Shown one piece after another: positions 37,137 through 45,917 of a stretch of DNA of 64,000 bases (position 1 is the first letter of the stretch; each line of letters opens with the position of its first letter). The translations under genes and the position numbers were made by a program. This DNA comes from Pseudomonas aegrilactucae. Lineage in GTDB: Bacteria; Pseudomonadota; Gammaproteobacteria; Pseudomonadales; Pseudomonadaceae. The stretch lies in assembly GCF_019168305.1 (NCBI RefSeq), contig NZ_JAHTBI010000045.1, forward strand, positions 21,751 to 85,750, given 5' to 3'. The notes under the pieces are model-generated. The model saw only the letters and a program-made list of their open reading frames with translations. It searched no databases and was not told the DNA's origin.

Positions 37137-37832
37137 CTAGAAAGGCCAAAGCGGGCTGATGAAGAAACGGTCCAGCCAACCGGGCTGGCTGGCATCGGCA
37201 AACGAGCCGGTACCCGAATAGGTGATACGTGCATCGGCGATACGCGTCGACGGCACAGTGTTGTCGGTGGCGATGTCATCGGCGCGCACCATGCCGGCAA
37301 TGCGCACCAGTTCGTCACCGGTGTTGAGCGTCATCCACTTCTCGCCACGCACGGCGATGATGCCGTTGGGCAGCACATCGGCCACGGTGACGGTAATCGA
37401 ACCGGTCAGGGTGTTGCCCTGGGCCGCCTTGCTGTCACCCTTGGTGGTGCGATCGCCCTCGTAGCCTGCGCTGAGGCTCAGGTCGTTGCTGCCGATCGGG
37501 TTGTTGGTGGTCATGCCCGAACCGAACAGCGACGTCAGGCCGATGTCGGCCTTGCTGTTCTTGGCGATCTGCGAGTTGGCGTTCTTGCTCGCCTGGGTAC
37601 GCTCGTTCAGGGTGATGGTGATGATGTCACCGACCCGGAACGCCTTGCGGTCGCCGTACAGGTTCTGCTCGAAACCGGCCTGGTAGATCGAACCATTGTT
37701 GGCCGCCGCAGGCAGGGGCGTACGCGGCAATACTGGCGCGTAATACGGGTCGTTGGGCTTGGGCGTCGGTGCGACGCAACCGGCCAGCAACACCACCCCA
37801 CCCAGGGCAAATACGGACAACAAACGGCTCAT
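37137..37832 (-). CDS. flgH: Flagellar L-ring lipoprotein FlgH
   Basis: FlgH (231 aa) is the outer-membrane L-ring lipoprotein. The lipobox LLAGC places the lipidated Cys at about residue 18 ([19 protein letters not shown]). Conserved FlgH motifs include [26 protein letters not shown] and [22 protein letters not shown] (read in parts). The start at 37832 is preferred over an 11-residue extension that would spoil the signal peptide. Confidence 0.96.
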   Translation of the reverse strand: MSRLLSVFALGGVVLLAGCVAPTPKPNDPYYAPVLPRTPLPAAANNGSIYQAGFEQNLYGDRKAFRVGDIITITLNERTQASKNANSQIAKNSKADIGLTSLFGSGMTTNNPIGSNDLSLSAGYEGDRTTKGDSKAAQGNTLTGSITVTVADVLPNGIIAVRGEKWMTLNTGDELVRIAGMVRADDIATDNTVPSTRIADARITYSGTGSFADASQPGWLDRFFISPLWPF

Positions 37833-37885
37833 GACTCTGACCTCACGGTGTAACAGGCGCTGCACGAGCGCCCCTGGGACTTCAC

Positions 37886-38671
37886 TTACAGGTTCTGGGT
37901 AACGAACGAGAGCATCTGGTCGGCGGTGGAAATCACCTTGGAGTTCATCTCGTAGGCACGCTGGGTGGTGATCATGTTGACCAGCTCTTCCACGGTGCTG
38001 ACGTTGGAGTTTTCCAGGGTCTGCTGCAGGGTGGTACCAAAGCCGTTCAGGCCCGGGGTACCGATCTGTGGCGCGCCGCTGGCGGCGGTTTCCAGGAACA
38101 GGTTGCCACCCATGGCCTGCAGGCCGGCCGGGTTGATGAAGTCGGCGGTCTGGATGTTGCCGATGACCTGGGCCGCCGGGTTGCCGGCGGTGGTGATCGA
38201 CACGGTGCCGTCCTGGCCTACGGTAAAGGTCTGCGCATCCAGCGGCACGACCACGGCAGGCTCCAGGGCAAAGCCACTGGCGGTGACCACCTGGCCATCG
38301 GAGTTCAGGTGGAAGGTACCGTCGCGGCTATAGGAAACGGTGCCATCGGGCTGCAGCACCTGGAAGAAACCGCGGCCATTGATGGCCATGTCCAGCGGGT
38401 TCTCGGTGGTTTGCAGGCTACCGGTGCTGAAGTTTTTCTGGGTGCCGACGATGCGCACACCCGTACCCACTTGCAGGCCTGACGGCAATTCGCTGTCCTG
38501 GGTCGACTGGGCACCTGGCTGGCGCTTGATCTGGTAGAGCAGGTCCTGAAACTCGGCACGGTCGCGTTTGAAACCGGTGGTCGAGACGTTGGCCAGGTTG
38601 TTGGAAATGGTGCTCAGGTTGGTGTCCTGGGCGGACAAGCCGGTTTTACTGACCCAAAGAGCCGGAAGCAT
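37886..38671 (-). CDS. flgG: Flagellar distal rod protein FlgG
   Basis: FlgG (261 aa) builds the distal rod. The N-terminus ([40 protein letters not shown]) and C-terminus ([30 protein letters not shown]) are family signatures. It lies 45 bases after flgF and 53 bases before the flgH start. Confidence 0.97.
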   Translation of the reverse strand: MLPALWVSKTGLSAQDTNLSTISNNLANVSTTGFKRDRAEFQDLLYQIKRQPGAQSTQDSELPSGLQVGTGVRIVGTQKNFSTGSLQTTENPLDMAINGRGFFQVLQPDGTVSYSRDGTFHLNSDGQVVTASGFALEPAVVVPLDAQTFTVGQDGTVSITTAGNPAAQVIGNIQTADFINPAGLQAMGGNLFLETAASGAPQIGTPGLNGFGTTLQQTLENSNVSTVEELVNMITTQRAYEMNSKVISTADQMLSFVTQNL

Positions 38672-38716
38672 GCTGTTCTCCTCGTGCGCCTGTTTTACGG
38701 CGCTACGCCTGTGTAA

Positions 38717-39457
38717 TTAGGTGATTTGCAAAACCCGAGCCATGGCTTCGTCGCCTTCCTTGGCCGTGGTCATCATCTTGACGTGCAGTTCGAATTGACG
38801 GGACAGCGCCAGCACCGAGGTCATTTCCTCGACGGCGTTGACGTTGCTGGCTTCCAGAAAGCCCGACACGACCTGCACGTTGGCGTCGACGTCTGCCGGC
38901 TGGCCGCTCTTGGTGTGGATCATGCCGTCCAGGCCCTTGGTCATGGTCTTGACGTCGGGGTTGACCAGCTTGATGCGGTCGACTTCAGCCATCACCCGCG
39001 GGCCTTCGCCCATGGCGCGGATACTGATGGTGCCGTCCTGGCCGATCTCGACCTTCTGCTCGGGCGGCACGGCAATCGGGCCGCCGTTACCCATCACCGG
39101 CATGCCGTTGCCGGCACGCAGCACGCCGAGGGCGTCGATATTGAGGCTGGCGGTGCGCACATAGGCTTCGCTGCCGTCGGGCGCCTGCACGGCAATGAAG
39201 CCGTCGCCGCCGATGGCGATGTCCATGTCACGACCGGTTTCCTGCAGGGCACCGGGGCGAAAATCGGTGGCAGGGCGTTCGGTCATGGCATAGGCCCGCG
39301 CCGGAAAGCTGTCACCAAACACCGGCATCGACCGCGCCTGCTCTAGGTCGCGCTGGAAGCCGCTGGTGGAAATGTTCGCCAGGTTGTTGGCATGGGCCCG
39401 TTGCGCCAGTGCATTCTGACTGGCGCCGGTCATGGCCACGTAAAGCATCTTGTCCAC
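38717..39457 (-). CDS. flgF: Flagellar proximal rod protein FlgF
   Basis: FlgF (246 aa) is a proximal rod subunit with the flagellar basal-body rod motif (QRAHANNLANISTSGFQRDLEQ) and a C-terminal partner (SNVNAVEEMTSVLALSRQFELHVKMM). The start is GTG (MDKMLYVAMTG) at 39457, with GGAGG 7 bases upstream; an ATG three codons later is the alternative. It is the first gene of a separate flgFGHIJKL transcript, with its own RpoN promoter and an upstream terminator. Confidence 0.95.
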   Translation of the reverse strand: MDKMLYVAMTGASQNALAQRAHANNLANISTSGFQRDLEQARSMPVFGDSFPARAYAMTERPATDFRPGALQETGRDMDIAIGGDGFIAVQAPDGSEAYVRTASLNIDALGVLRAGNGMPVMGNGGPIAVPPEQKVEIGQDGTISIRAMGEGPRVMAEVDRIKLVNPDVKTMTKGLDGMIHTKSGQPADVDANVQVVSGFLEASNVNAVEEMTSVLALSRQFELHVKMMTTAKEGDEAMARVLQIT

Positions 39458-39515
39458 TGATCATCCTCCACTGCGCTGGCGAACACTTGCCGTTCACCGC
39501 TGCTCTTGGGCTCAC

Positions 39516-39537
39516 TAAAGCAAGTTTCAAACCAACT
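39516..39537 (-). promoter_or_regulatory. RpoN promoter for flgFGHIJKL
   Basis: The minus strand reads TTGGTT-N6-TTGCTT, with TGG-N10-GC at 39534-39520. The box lies about 63 bases upstream of the flgF start and just after the terminator at 39553-39576. Confidence 0.7.
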
Positions 39538-39552
39538 TCCAGACACACCGGG

Positions 39553-39576
39553 AAAGCCCCGTAAATGCGGGGCTTT
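39553..39576 (-). terminator. Terminator between the small ORF and flgF
   Basis: AAAGCCCCG and CGGGGCTTT form a perfect 9-bp stem with a 6-base loop, giving a compact intrinsic-type terminator on the minus strand. Confidence 0.8.
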
Positions 39577-39650
39577 CAGCGCGGGCAATTGATTGCACCG
39601 AGGGAGGCACCGTCGAAAATACGGCGCCGGCTTGCCGCTATCGGCAATGC

Positions 39651-39842
39651 TCAACGGTCGCGGCAACCGGCATTGTTGAAAGGCCCGGCAAAACGCTTCC
39701 AGCCCTCTCCCGGCGAAAGCTGCGAACAGACCAGGCGACCATCGGCCTGGCTTTCCCAGCGATACCAGGCGGCCATGTCGGCGCTGGCATTGACCGCCAG
39801 CAGCATCAGGATCACCCCGGTAAACTTGAGTGCGCGCTTCAT
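39651..39842 (-). CDS. Small predicted secreted protein between flgE and flgF
   Basis: The 63-aa product has a clear Sec signal peptide (MKRALKFTGVILMLLAVNASA) and a mature peptide of about 42 residues. The mature part contains two cysteines (LVCSQ, NAGCRD) that could form a disulfide, plus several aromatic residues (AAWYRWES, GWKRF). The start at 39842 is chosen because GGAAGGA lies 6 bases before it; an ATG two codons upstream overlaps that site. It lies between two hairpins within the flg cluster, so it may form its own short transcript or be read through from flgE. Function is unknown. I know of no flagellar role. Confidence 0.7.
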   Translation of the reverse strand: MKRALKFTGVILMLLAVNASADMAAWYRWESQADGRLVCSQLSPGEGWKRFAGPFNNAGCRDR

Positions 39843-39865
39843 GTCCATTCCTTCCGAAACAACGA

Positions 39866-39885
39866 ACCCCTTCCGAGAAAGGGGT
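39866..39885 (-). terminator. Terminator of flgBCDE
   Basis: The minus strand has ACCCCTT and AAGGGGT pairing around a 6-base loop, then TCGTTGTTTC, 30 bases past the flgE stop. Confidence 0.7.
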
Positions 39886-39914
39886 CCGTCCATACTCACG
39901 CCATCAGGCAATCA

Positions 39915-41276
39915 TCAGGTCATCTGGATGATGGTCTGCATGATGGTGCTTTCGGTGGAGATGGTCTTGGAGTTCGCCTGGAAGTTGCTCTGCGCCTTGA
40001 TCAGCTCGACCAGCTCCATGGTCAGGTTGACGTTGGAGGCTTCCAGCGCATTGGACTCGATCGAACCCAGGGTGCCAGTCTTCGGCGTGTCGATGCCCGG
40101 GATGCCCGACGCGAAGGTCTCTTTCCAGCGGGTACCGCCCAACTGCTCCAGGCCCTGCTCGTTGGCGAAGCTGGCAATCGCAACCTGGCCGATGGCACGC
40201 GATTGCTGGTTGCTGAAGCTGGCGAACATCACGCCGGTGGAGTCGATGCTCAGGCTGGACAGGATGCCGGTGGCATAGCCGTCCTGCGACTGGGAATCAC
40301 GGGCAGTATCGGCGTTGTAGGAACTGGTGCTGGTCATGTTCAGGCGAATGCCTGCGGCATTGCCTGCCGAGCCGTTGGAGGCCCAGGTATCGGTAGCCTT
40401 GTCGTAAGAGGCTGGCACCCAGCCCGTCATGGTGAAGTTGTTGTTGAGCACCGTCCAGGACTTAGGCGCAGTAATGCCGGTAGGATCGGCAGCCATAGCC
40501 TTGACGCTACCGTCCTGATTGAAGCTGATCGTACCCGTCAGCGGCGTGGTGCTCGCTGGGTTGAAGGGGTTGCGACCATCAACCAACGTGTACATTGTCC
40601 ACTCGTTGTCCGCAGTCTTGCGATAGAACTGCTCCATCGTGTGCTCGTTGCCCTGACTGTCGTAGACCTTGGTCGGGAACGACTTGGTATAGGTAGTTTC
40701 GTCAGCCGGGTCGAACACCTTGTTGGGAATCTGCGTACCCGCATTGGCCGGATCTTCAATGGTCAACGGAATTTTTTCCGCCGAAGAGTTCAGGTTGATA
40801 CCCTGATCAATCAACGTAGTCGATTTCGGCGCCAGCGCCGACGTATCAATCTTCAGGTCGGTCAAAAGACCCTTGATGATCTTGCCGTCGCCATCAGCCG
40901 CATAACCTTGCAGACGGATACCGTCCGAGGTCACCACGAAGTTGTCCTTGTTGGTCTGGAACGCGCCGGAACGGGTGTAGCTCAGCGAGCCATTGTCGCT
41001 CAGCACGAAGAAGCCCTGACCCTGGATACCCATGTCCAGCACGTTGCCGGTGTTGTTGATGTCGCCCTGGCCAAACTGCTGCGAAACAGCCGCCAGACGC
41101 ACGCCGTTACCGACGGTCTTGCTGCCCACGCCCAGCTTGCTGGCCGAGTACACGTCGGCGAATTCGGCGCGCGACGATTTGAAGCCGGTGGTCGAGACGT
41201 TGGCGATGTTGTTGCCGGTAACAGCCAGTTGTTTGTTGGCTGCATAGAGACCGCTAAGGCCGATATTGAAAGACAT
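39915..41276 (-). CDS. flgE: Flagellar hook protein FlgE
   Basis: FlgE (453 aa) is the hook subunit. The N-terminus ([40 protein letters not shown]) and C-terminus (ASNVNLTMELVELIKAQSNFQANSKTISTESTIMQ, read in parts) are diagnostic. The middle contains the variable D2 region (about 150-330). It starts 31 bases after flgD and is followed by a terminator. Its correct length depends on FliK, which appears frameshifted in this window. Confidence 0.97.
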   Translation of the reverse strand: MSFNIGLSGLYAANKQLAVTGNNIANVSTTGFKSSRAEFADVYSASKLGVGSKTVGNGVRLAAVSQQFGQGDINNTGNVLDMGIQGQGFFVLSDNGSLSYTRSGAFQTNKDNFVVTSDGIRLQGYAADGDGKIIKGLLTDLKIDTSALAPKSTTLIDQGINLNSSAEKIPLTIEDPANAGTQIPNKVFDPADETTYTKSFPTKVYDSQGNEHTMEQFYRKTADNEWTMYTLVDGRNPFNPASTTPLTGTISFNQDGSVKAMAADPTGITAPKSWTVLNNNFTMTGWVPASYDKATDTWASNGSAGNAAGIRLNMTSTSSYNADTARDSQSQDGYATGILSSLSIDSTGVMFASFSNQQSRAIGQVAIASFANEQGLEQLGGTRWKETFASGIPGIDTPKTGTLGSIESNALEASNVNLTMELVELIKAQSNFQANSKTISTESTIMQTIIQMT

Positions 41277-41307
41277 CTTTCCACTCCTTGTGCCGCGTTA
41301 GCCGGCT

Positions 41308-42015
41308 CTATATACCGATGGTTTGGACTTTGGACAGCGCAACGCTGCCCAGGCCAGCGAGGTTGAGCATCAGCTCGCCGCCGGTCTGACTGATGGTGAC
41401 GCTGTTGACGGTGGCCGGCAGCAGCGTGTACATCTCGGCCGCCTTGCCATCGACCGTGGTCTTGGCCGTGAAGGTGTAGGTGCCCGGATCGACCTTCTCG
41501 CCCTTCTCGTTGGTGCCATCCCAGATGAAGTCGGCATTGCCGGCCGCCTGCGCACCCAGGTCGATGGTCTTGACCGTCTTGCCATCCTTGTCGGTGACAG
41601 TGACGGTGCCCGAAGTGATCGACTGCGGTACCACCACCTGCCCCGTGAAGCTCTTGGTGGTATCGACCACGGCCTTGTCGGCCTGGGTGATCACCGAGCG
41701 ACCGACCAGCCCCGACGCCTGCAGGGCCTGGGACGAGCCCATGGCACCGGTGATGGCGTTGACCGAGTCGTTCAGCGAGGTGATGCCCTCGAGGCTGGAG
41801 AACTGCGCCAGCTGGGCGACGAATTCGCTGTTGTCCTGCGGATCGAGCGGGTTCTGGTGCTGCATCTGGGTTACCAGCAACTGCAGGAACGCGTCCTTGC
41901 CCAGGGCCTGACCGTTGCCGGACTTGGCACCGGTGCTCGCGCCCAACGCACTGGAACCGGTGGAGCTCTTGACGCCGGAATTGGAGATGACGTCGTTGAT
42001 ATTTACATCAGCCAT
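41308..42015 (-). CDS. flgD: Flagellar hook cap/assembly protein FlgD
   Basis: FlgD (235 aa) caps the growing hook and is discarded. The N-terminal signature GKDAFLQLLVTQMQHQNPLDPQDNSEFVAQLAQFSSLEG (read in parts) is characteristic. The C-terminal half holds the FLG_D Ig-like and Tudor-like domains (GTYTFTAKTTVDGK). The start at 42015 lies 15 bases after flgC. Confidence 0.97.
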   Translation of the reverse strand: MADVNINDVISNSGVKSSTGSSALGASTGAKSGNGQALGKDAFLQLLVTQMQHQNPLDPQDNSEFVAQLAQFSSLEGITSLNDSVNAITGAMGSSQALQASGLVGRSVITQADKAVVDTTKSFTGQVVVPQSITSGTVTVTDKDGKTVKTIDLGAQAAGNADFIWDGTNEKGEKVDPGTYTFTAKTTVDGKAAEMYTLLPATVNSVTISQTGGELMLNLAGLGSVALSKVQTIGI

Positions 42016-42030
42016 GGAAAACGCCCCTTA

Positions 42031-42474
42031 TCACTGACCCAGGGTCAGGACCTTCTGCATCATGGTTTTGGCCGTGTTCATCAGCTCGGCATTGGTCTGG
42101 AACGAGCGGCTGGCAGAGATCATGTCTGCCATTTCCTCGACCACATTGACGTTGGGGTAGTAGACGTAGCCGTCCTTGTTCGCCGCCGGATGGTTCGGCT
42201 CGTAGCGTGCTTCAAGGTTGCTCTGGTCTTCGACCACGCCCAGCACCTGCACGCCCTGGCCGGCTTCGCCCTGGTCCTGGAACAGCGACTGGCTGACGCC
42301 GCCCTGTGCCTGCTGGAAGGTGGTGGCGAACACCGGGTGACGCGCACGGTAGGTCTGGTCGATGCTCGACGAGACGGTCTCGGCATTGGCGATGTTGGAG
42401 GCGACGGTGTTCAGACGTGTGGTCTGCGCGCTCATGCCGCTACCGGCAATGTTGAAAACGCTGGCAAGGGACAT
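42031..42474 (-). CDS. flgC: Flagellar proximal rod protein FlgC
   Basis: FlgC (147 aa) is a proximal rod protein starting MSLASVFNIAGSGMSAQTTR and containing ASNIANAETVSSSIDQTYRA. The C-terminus (PNVNVVEEMADMISASRSFQTNAELMNTAKTM, read in parts) matches the family. It lies 3 bases after flgB. Confidence 0.97.
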   Translation of the reverse strand: MSLASVFNIAGSGMSAQTTRLNTVASNIANAETVSSSIDQTYRARHPVFATTFQQAQGGVSQSLFQDQGEAGQGVQVLGVVEDQSNLEARYEPNHPAANKDGYVYYPNVNVVEEMADMISASRSFQTNAELMNTAKTMMQKVLTLGQ

Positions 42475-42477
42475 GAA

Positions 42478-42885
42478 TTACTCTCCGCGCAGGGCTGACA
42501 CCAGCCCTTTGAATTTACTGTTGAGCAGCGTGAAGCTGGCCTGGAAGCCCACCGCGTTCTCGGCATAGCTGGATTGCTCGAGCTGGGCGTCCACGGTGTT
42601 CTGGTCGATCGAGGGCTGCATCGGCGTGCGGTACTGAAGGGTCTCGTCACCCATGGCCAGGCCTTGCGCCTCTATGTGCCGGGTGTTGGTCCGGTCCAGG
42701 GCGAAGTGGCCGTTCTTGACCTTGTCGGTCTCGGCGGCCAGCACGGACGAGAAGTCCATGTCGCGCGCCTTGTAGTTGGGCGTGTCGGCGTTGGCGATGT
42801 TGTTGGCCAGCACTTCGGCACGCTGAGCGCGAAAGCCCAGTGCCTTTTCGTGGATGCCAAGCGCTTTGTCGAAACTGATGCTCAT
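42478..42885 (-). CDS. flgB: Flagellar proximal rod protein FlgB
   Basis: FlgB (135 aa) starts MSISFDKALGIHEKALGFRA and has the rod motif LANNIANADTPNYKARDMDF. It is the first gene of flgBCDE. The start at 42885 is preferred over a 28-residue extension that would read through the promoter region. A perfect RpoN box lies 51 bases upstream. Confidence 0.96.
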   Translation of the reverse strand: MSISFDKALGIHEKALGFRAQRAEVLANNIANADTPNYKARDMDFSSVLAAETDKVKNGHFALDRTNTRHIEAQGLAMGDETLQYRTPMQPSIDQNTVDAQLEQSSYAENAVGFQASFTLLNSKFKGLVSALRGE

Positions 42886-42935
42886 GTCGGAGAAACCTTT
42901 GAAGGTTGACCGTAAGGGTTCGTTGCCGGAGATAT

Positions 42936-42951
42936 AGCAAGTCCTGTGCCA
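42936..42951 (-). promoter_or_regulatory. RpoN promoter for flgBCDE
   Basis: The minus strand reads TGGCAC-AGGAC-TTGCT, a perfect sigma-54 consensus match, 51 bases upstream of the flgB ATG. Confidence 0.92.
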
Positions 42952-43089
42952 AAAGACCAAACCCAGCAAAGCCGGGGCTTGGCTGCGCTTGCCGTTGGCG
43001 GCAATGCCAGAAAAGCGGCAATGGATTTCCGCCAGGTGTCAGCAAAGCGGCAATCGGCAAGCAGCGGCAAGCGACCAACGGGCGCACAG

Positions 43090-43106
43090 GTCATCGAAAA
43101 TCTGAC
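43090..43106. promoter_or_regulatory. Palindromic GTCA-N9-TGAC site, possible operator
   Basis: GTCATCGAAAATCTGAC is an inverted repeat beside the AT-rich probable promoter of the autotransporter gene. The published FleQ box GTCAATAAATTGAC has the same half-sites with a shorter spacer, so FleQ is only a speculative ligand. Confidence 0.3.
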
Positions 43107-43246
43107 GCCAAAGTTAGTATTAATTTGCCATCCCCCCCGCTAAGATCGCCGCGCGCTGCTGCGTGGCATCTGGCCATTATCCACCCCATGGCCATCACAT
43201 CACGCAGGGAAGCGCCGTACTCAATACGTTGTCTAAGGAAGAAACC

Positions 43247-45844
43247 GTGACGCCTGTGATTTTCCGCAAGACCCTGCTGGCCCTGGCCATCACCGCCACT
43301 GCCCTGCCCGCCAGCGCTGCAACCGTTCAGTTGACCAACGCCGGCCTGGTCAGCGAGCACCAGACCTACCAAGGCGGCCTGGAGATCACCGGCGCCTACA
43401 CCGGCAGCGGCGCGGAAGATGCCATCGAGTTCAACGGCAACCACGTCCAGGGCGACCTGATCCTCAACGCCACGATCAACAGCCGCGGCAACCTTGCCGG
43501 CGGCATTGACCTGGACGCCTGGGAAGGTGCCGCGCCGTGGGTCGAGAACCAGATCGACGGCAACCTGATCAACAAAGGCAGCATCAGCACGGTGGGCGGC
43601 GGCTCCAACGCCCTGATGATCGACCCGGCCACCATCAACGGCAGCGTGATCAACCAGGGCCTGCTCAGTGCCACCGGAGAGCCGCTGCTCGACAATGGCG
43701 AAACCGACGTGGCCCGCGCCCTGGACTTCACCGGCACGATCAAGGGCGACCTGCTCAACGACACCACCGGCCGCATTATCGCCAAGGGCACCGACGCCAA
43801 GGGCATCAACCTGGAAGGCGGGCGCATCGACGGCCGGGTGATCAACCGCGGCCTGATCCAGGTCACCGGCAACGGTGCCACTGCGATCGACGCCACCACC
43901 CGTGGAGAAGGCCTGAATGCAGACAAGGTCGACCTGGCCGGCATCCTCAACAGCGGCACCGTCATTGCCAGCGGTAACGACGCCGAAGGCATCCGTGTCG
44001 ACGGCGCCAGCTTCAGCGGCACCAACAACCACGTGGTCAACACCGGCACCATCCGGGCGACCGATGCGGCCATCGTGATCGGCAACTTCGATATCGATGC
44101 CGTGCAGAGCAACGCCCAGGCACCCTTGCACATCATCAACAGCGGCACGCTGATCTCGCAAGACGAAGCCGTCGATGCGTCCGAGTCCCAGGGCCCCGTT
44201 TACCTGACGCTGCTGAATGGCAGCAAGGTGACCGGCAACCTGATCGACCTGAATTACATCGAGGTGTACGGCAACGTCAACTTCAGTGGCACCGACAGCA
44301 AGGCCGATGGCGCCAACATCCGCCTGCGCGATGGGGGCCGGATGTACGTCGGCAACAGCTTCACCAACCGCCCGGCGCACCTTAACTTCGAGCAGCCGCA
44401 TACCAGCCTCAAAGGCAGCCTGATCGTTGCCGACAACGCATCGCTGGGCCTGAACCTGAGCAGCGCCACCAACCCCGACACACCGGTGGTCAAGGTAAGC
44501 GGGACGGCCGCGTTCAGCAAGAACGCACAGGTCAAGCTGGCCGCCCATGGCAGCGACTTCAGTGTCAAGGGCACCACCTACAACCTGATCCAGGCCGGCA
44601 ATCTGACGGTGATGAATGCGGACGGCACCCAGGTTGATCCGAAAGGTAAAATCAATCTGGTGAGCAGCTCGGCACTGCTCAAGGTCGACGGTTACCGCGC
44701 CAGCGGCAACACGCTGGTGGCTACCGTGACCGGCAAGGGCGACGCCGAGATCAACCAGATCCTGCTCGCTCAAGGGGCCTCGGCCAACAGCCAGCAAGCG
44801 CTGGGCAGCCTGAACCGCGACAACCTCCTGAGCAAGTTGAACGCCAGCGACCCGCTGCTGCAGGCCTTCGCCAACGCTGACGAGGCCCAGTTGGCCAAAC
44901 TGGCCGAACAGTTGGCCCCGGAAGTCAACGGCGGTGCGACCCAGGCAGCCACCACCAGCCAGAACCTGGTGAGCAACGTCACCGGCAGCCGCACCAGCGG
45001 CCTGCGCGGCGCCTCGTCGGGTGAGGCGTTCAAGGACACCGGCGTGTGGGTGCAGAGCCTGTACAGCGACGCCAGCCAGGACCTGCGTGACGGCGTGGCC
45101 GGCTACAACGCCTACAGCCGCGGCATCGCCGTGGGCGCCGACGGCAAGGTCAGCGACGACCTGACCCTGGGCCTGGCGTACAGCTTCATCAACACCGACG
45201 TCAACGGCAAAAGCGGCAACCAGACCGAAGTCGACAGCCATGCCTTCACACTGTACGGCGGCTTCGAGCACGGCAACTACTTCGTCGACGCCAGCCTGAC
45301 CTACGGTTTCAACGAGAACGACAGCAAACGCAGCATCGCCGGCACCTCGGCCAAGGCCGATTACGACAGCGACCTGCTGGGGCTGAACCTGGTCGGTGGC
45401 TACACCTACCCCATCAACCCGCAAGTGCTGGTAGAGCCGCGCATTGCCGCACGCTACAGCCTGGTGAACATCGACGGCTACCGTGAGAAGGGGTCGTCGG
45501 CCGCACTGAAGGTCGAAGACCAGCGTTACGAAGCCATCGAACTGGGCGCAGGCCTGCGCGTTGCCGGCAATTACCTGCTGGGCGCCGGCACGCTGAAGCC
45601 GCAAGCCAAGCTGATGGCGTACCACGACTTCGCGGCGGATGAAGCCAAGAGCACCTCGACCTTCCTGCTCGGCAACACGCCGTTCGTCACCAGCGGCGCC
45701 AAGGCCGTGCGTGACAGCTATGAGGCCGGCGTAGGCGCGGACTACACGCTGGGTGCGGTAACCCTGGGCCTGAACTACGACTACATCGGCAAGTCGGGCT
45801 TCGACGCCGATGTGTTCTCGGCCAAGCTGCGTTACGACTTCTGA
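43247..45844 (+). CDS. Type Va autotransporter outer-membrane protein
   Basis: The 865-aa product has four regions. There is a signal peptide (TPVIFRKTLLALAITATALPASA). A passenger (about 30-500) carries imperfect beta-helix repeats with recurring Asn-x-Gly elements (LINKGSIST, VINQGLLSA, VINRGLIQV, ILNSGTVIA, VVNTGTIRA, IINSGTLIS). A helical linker (about 505-590) follows. A 12-strand-type autotransporter barrel (about 597-865, WVQSLYSDASQD onward) ends in KLRYDF with the terminal Phe needed for BAM recognition. The start is GTG at 43247 with AAGGAAG 5 bases upstream. No protease or lipase motif is visible in the passenger, so an adhesin or surface structure is most likely. It runs opposite to flgB and converges on cheR. 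Confidence 0.9.
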   Translation: MTPVIFRKTLLALAITATALPASAATVQLTNAGLVSEHQTYQGGLEITGAYTGSGAEDAIEFNGNHVQGDLILNATINSRGNLAGGIDLDAWEGAAPWVENQIDGNLINKGSISTVGGGSNALMIDPATINGSVINQGLLSATGEPLLDNGETDVARALDFTGTIKGDLLNDTTGRIIAKGTDAKGINLEGGRIDGRVINRGLIQVTGNGATAIDATTRGEGLNADKVDLAGILNSGTVIASGNDAEGIRVDGASFSGTNNHVVNTGTIRATDAAIVIGNFDIDAVQSNAQAPLHIINSGTLISQDEAVDASESQGPVYLTLLNGSKVTGNLIDLNYIEVYGNVNFSGTDSKADGANIRLRDGGRMYVGNSFTNRPAHLNFEQPHTSLKGSLIVADNASLGLNLSSATNPDTPVVKVSGTAAFSKNAQVKLAAHGSDFSVKGTTYNLIQAGNLTVMNADGTQVDPKGKINLVSSSALLKVDGYRASGNTLVATVTGKGDAEINQILLAQGASANSQQALGSLNRDNLLSKLNASDPLLQAFANADEAQLAKLAEQLAPEVNGGATQAATTSQNLVSNVTGSRTSGLRGASSGEAFKDTGVWVQSLYSDASQDLRDGVAGYNAYSRGIAVGADGKVSDDLTLGLAYSFINTDVNGKSGNQTEVDSHAFTLYGGFEHGNYFVDASLTYGFNENDSKRSIAGTSAKADYDSDLLGLNLVGGYTYPINPQVLVEPRIAARYSLVNIDGYREKGSSAALKVEDQRYEAIELGAGLRVAGNYLLGAGTLKPQAKLMAYHDFAADEAKSTSTFLLGNTPFVTSGAKAVRDSYEAGVGADYTLGAVTLGLNYDYIGKSGFDADVFSAKLRYDF

Positions 45845-45856
45845 TCGGCGGCGCAG

Positions 45857-45906
45857 CCTTCGCCAGCAAGGCTGGCTCCTACGGGAGCCGACAATGCTGG
45901 CGAAGG
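45857..45906. repeat. REP-like inverted repeat after the autotransporter gene
   Basis: Twelve-base arms CCTTCGCCAGCA and TGCTGGCGAAGG are exact complements. An inner stem GGCTC / GAGCC is nested inside. The element shares the CTTCGCCAGCAAGGCTGGC core (split here) with the one at 18401-18429. Confidence 0.65.
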
Positions 45907-45917
45907 GCAACAGCATG

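Larger units (their letters stand above)
42886..43246. other. Divergent intergenic region flgB / autotransporter
   Basis: The 361 bases contain the flgB leader and RpoN promoter, a GC-rich stretch with repeated GCAATGCCAG and GCGGCAA-type motifs (42995-43075), a GTCA-N9-TGAC palindrome at 43090-43106, an AT-rich segment (43111-43127) that may hold the autotransporter promoter, and the ribosome-binding site AAGGAAG at about 43236. No gene was recognised. Confidence 0.6.

Noticed and set aside
43091..45916. Uninterrupted 941-codon reading frame on the minus strand opposite the autotransporter gene
   Set aside because: It is a shadow of a GC-rich gene with strong third-base bias. Its Val/Ala/Gly/Asp-rich sequence has no domain, and the plus-strand frame has a signal peptide, beta-helix repeats and a barrel.
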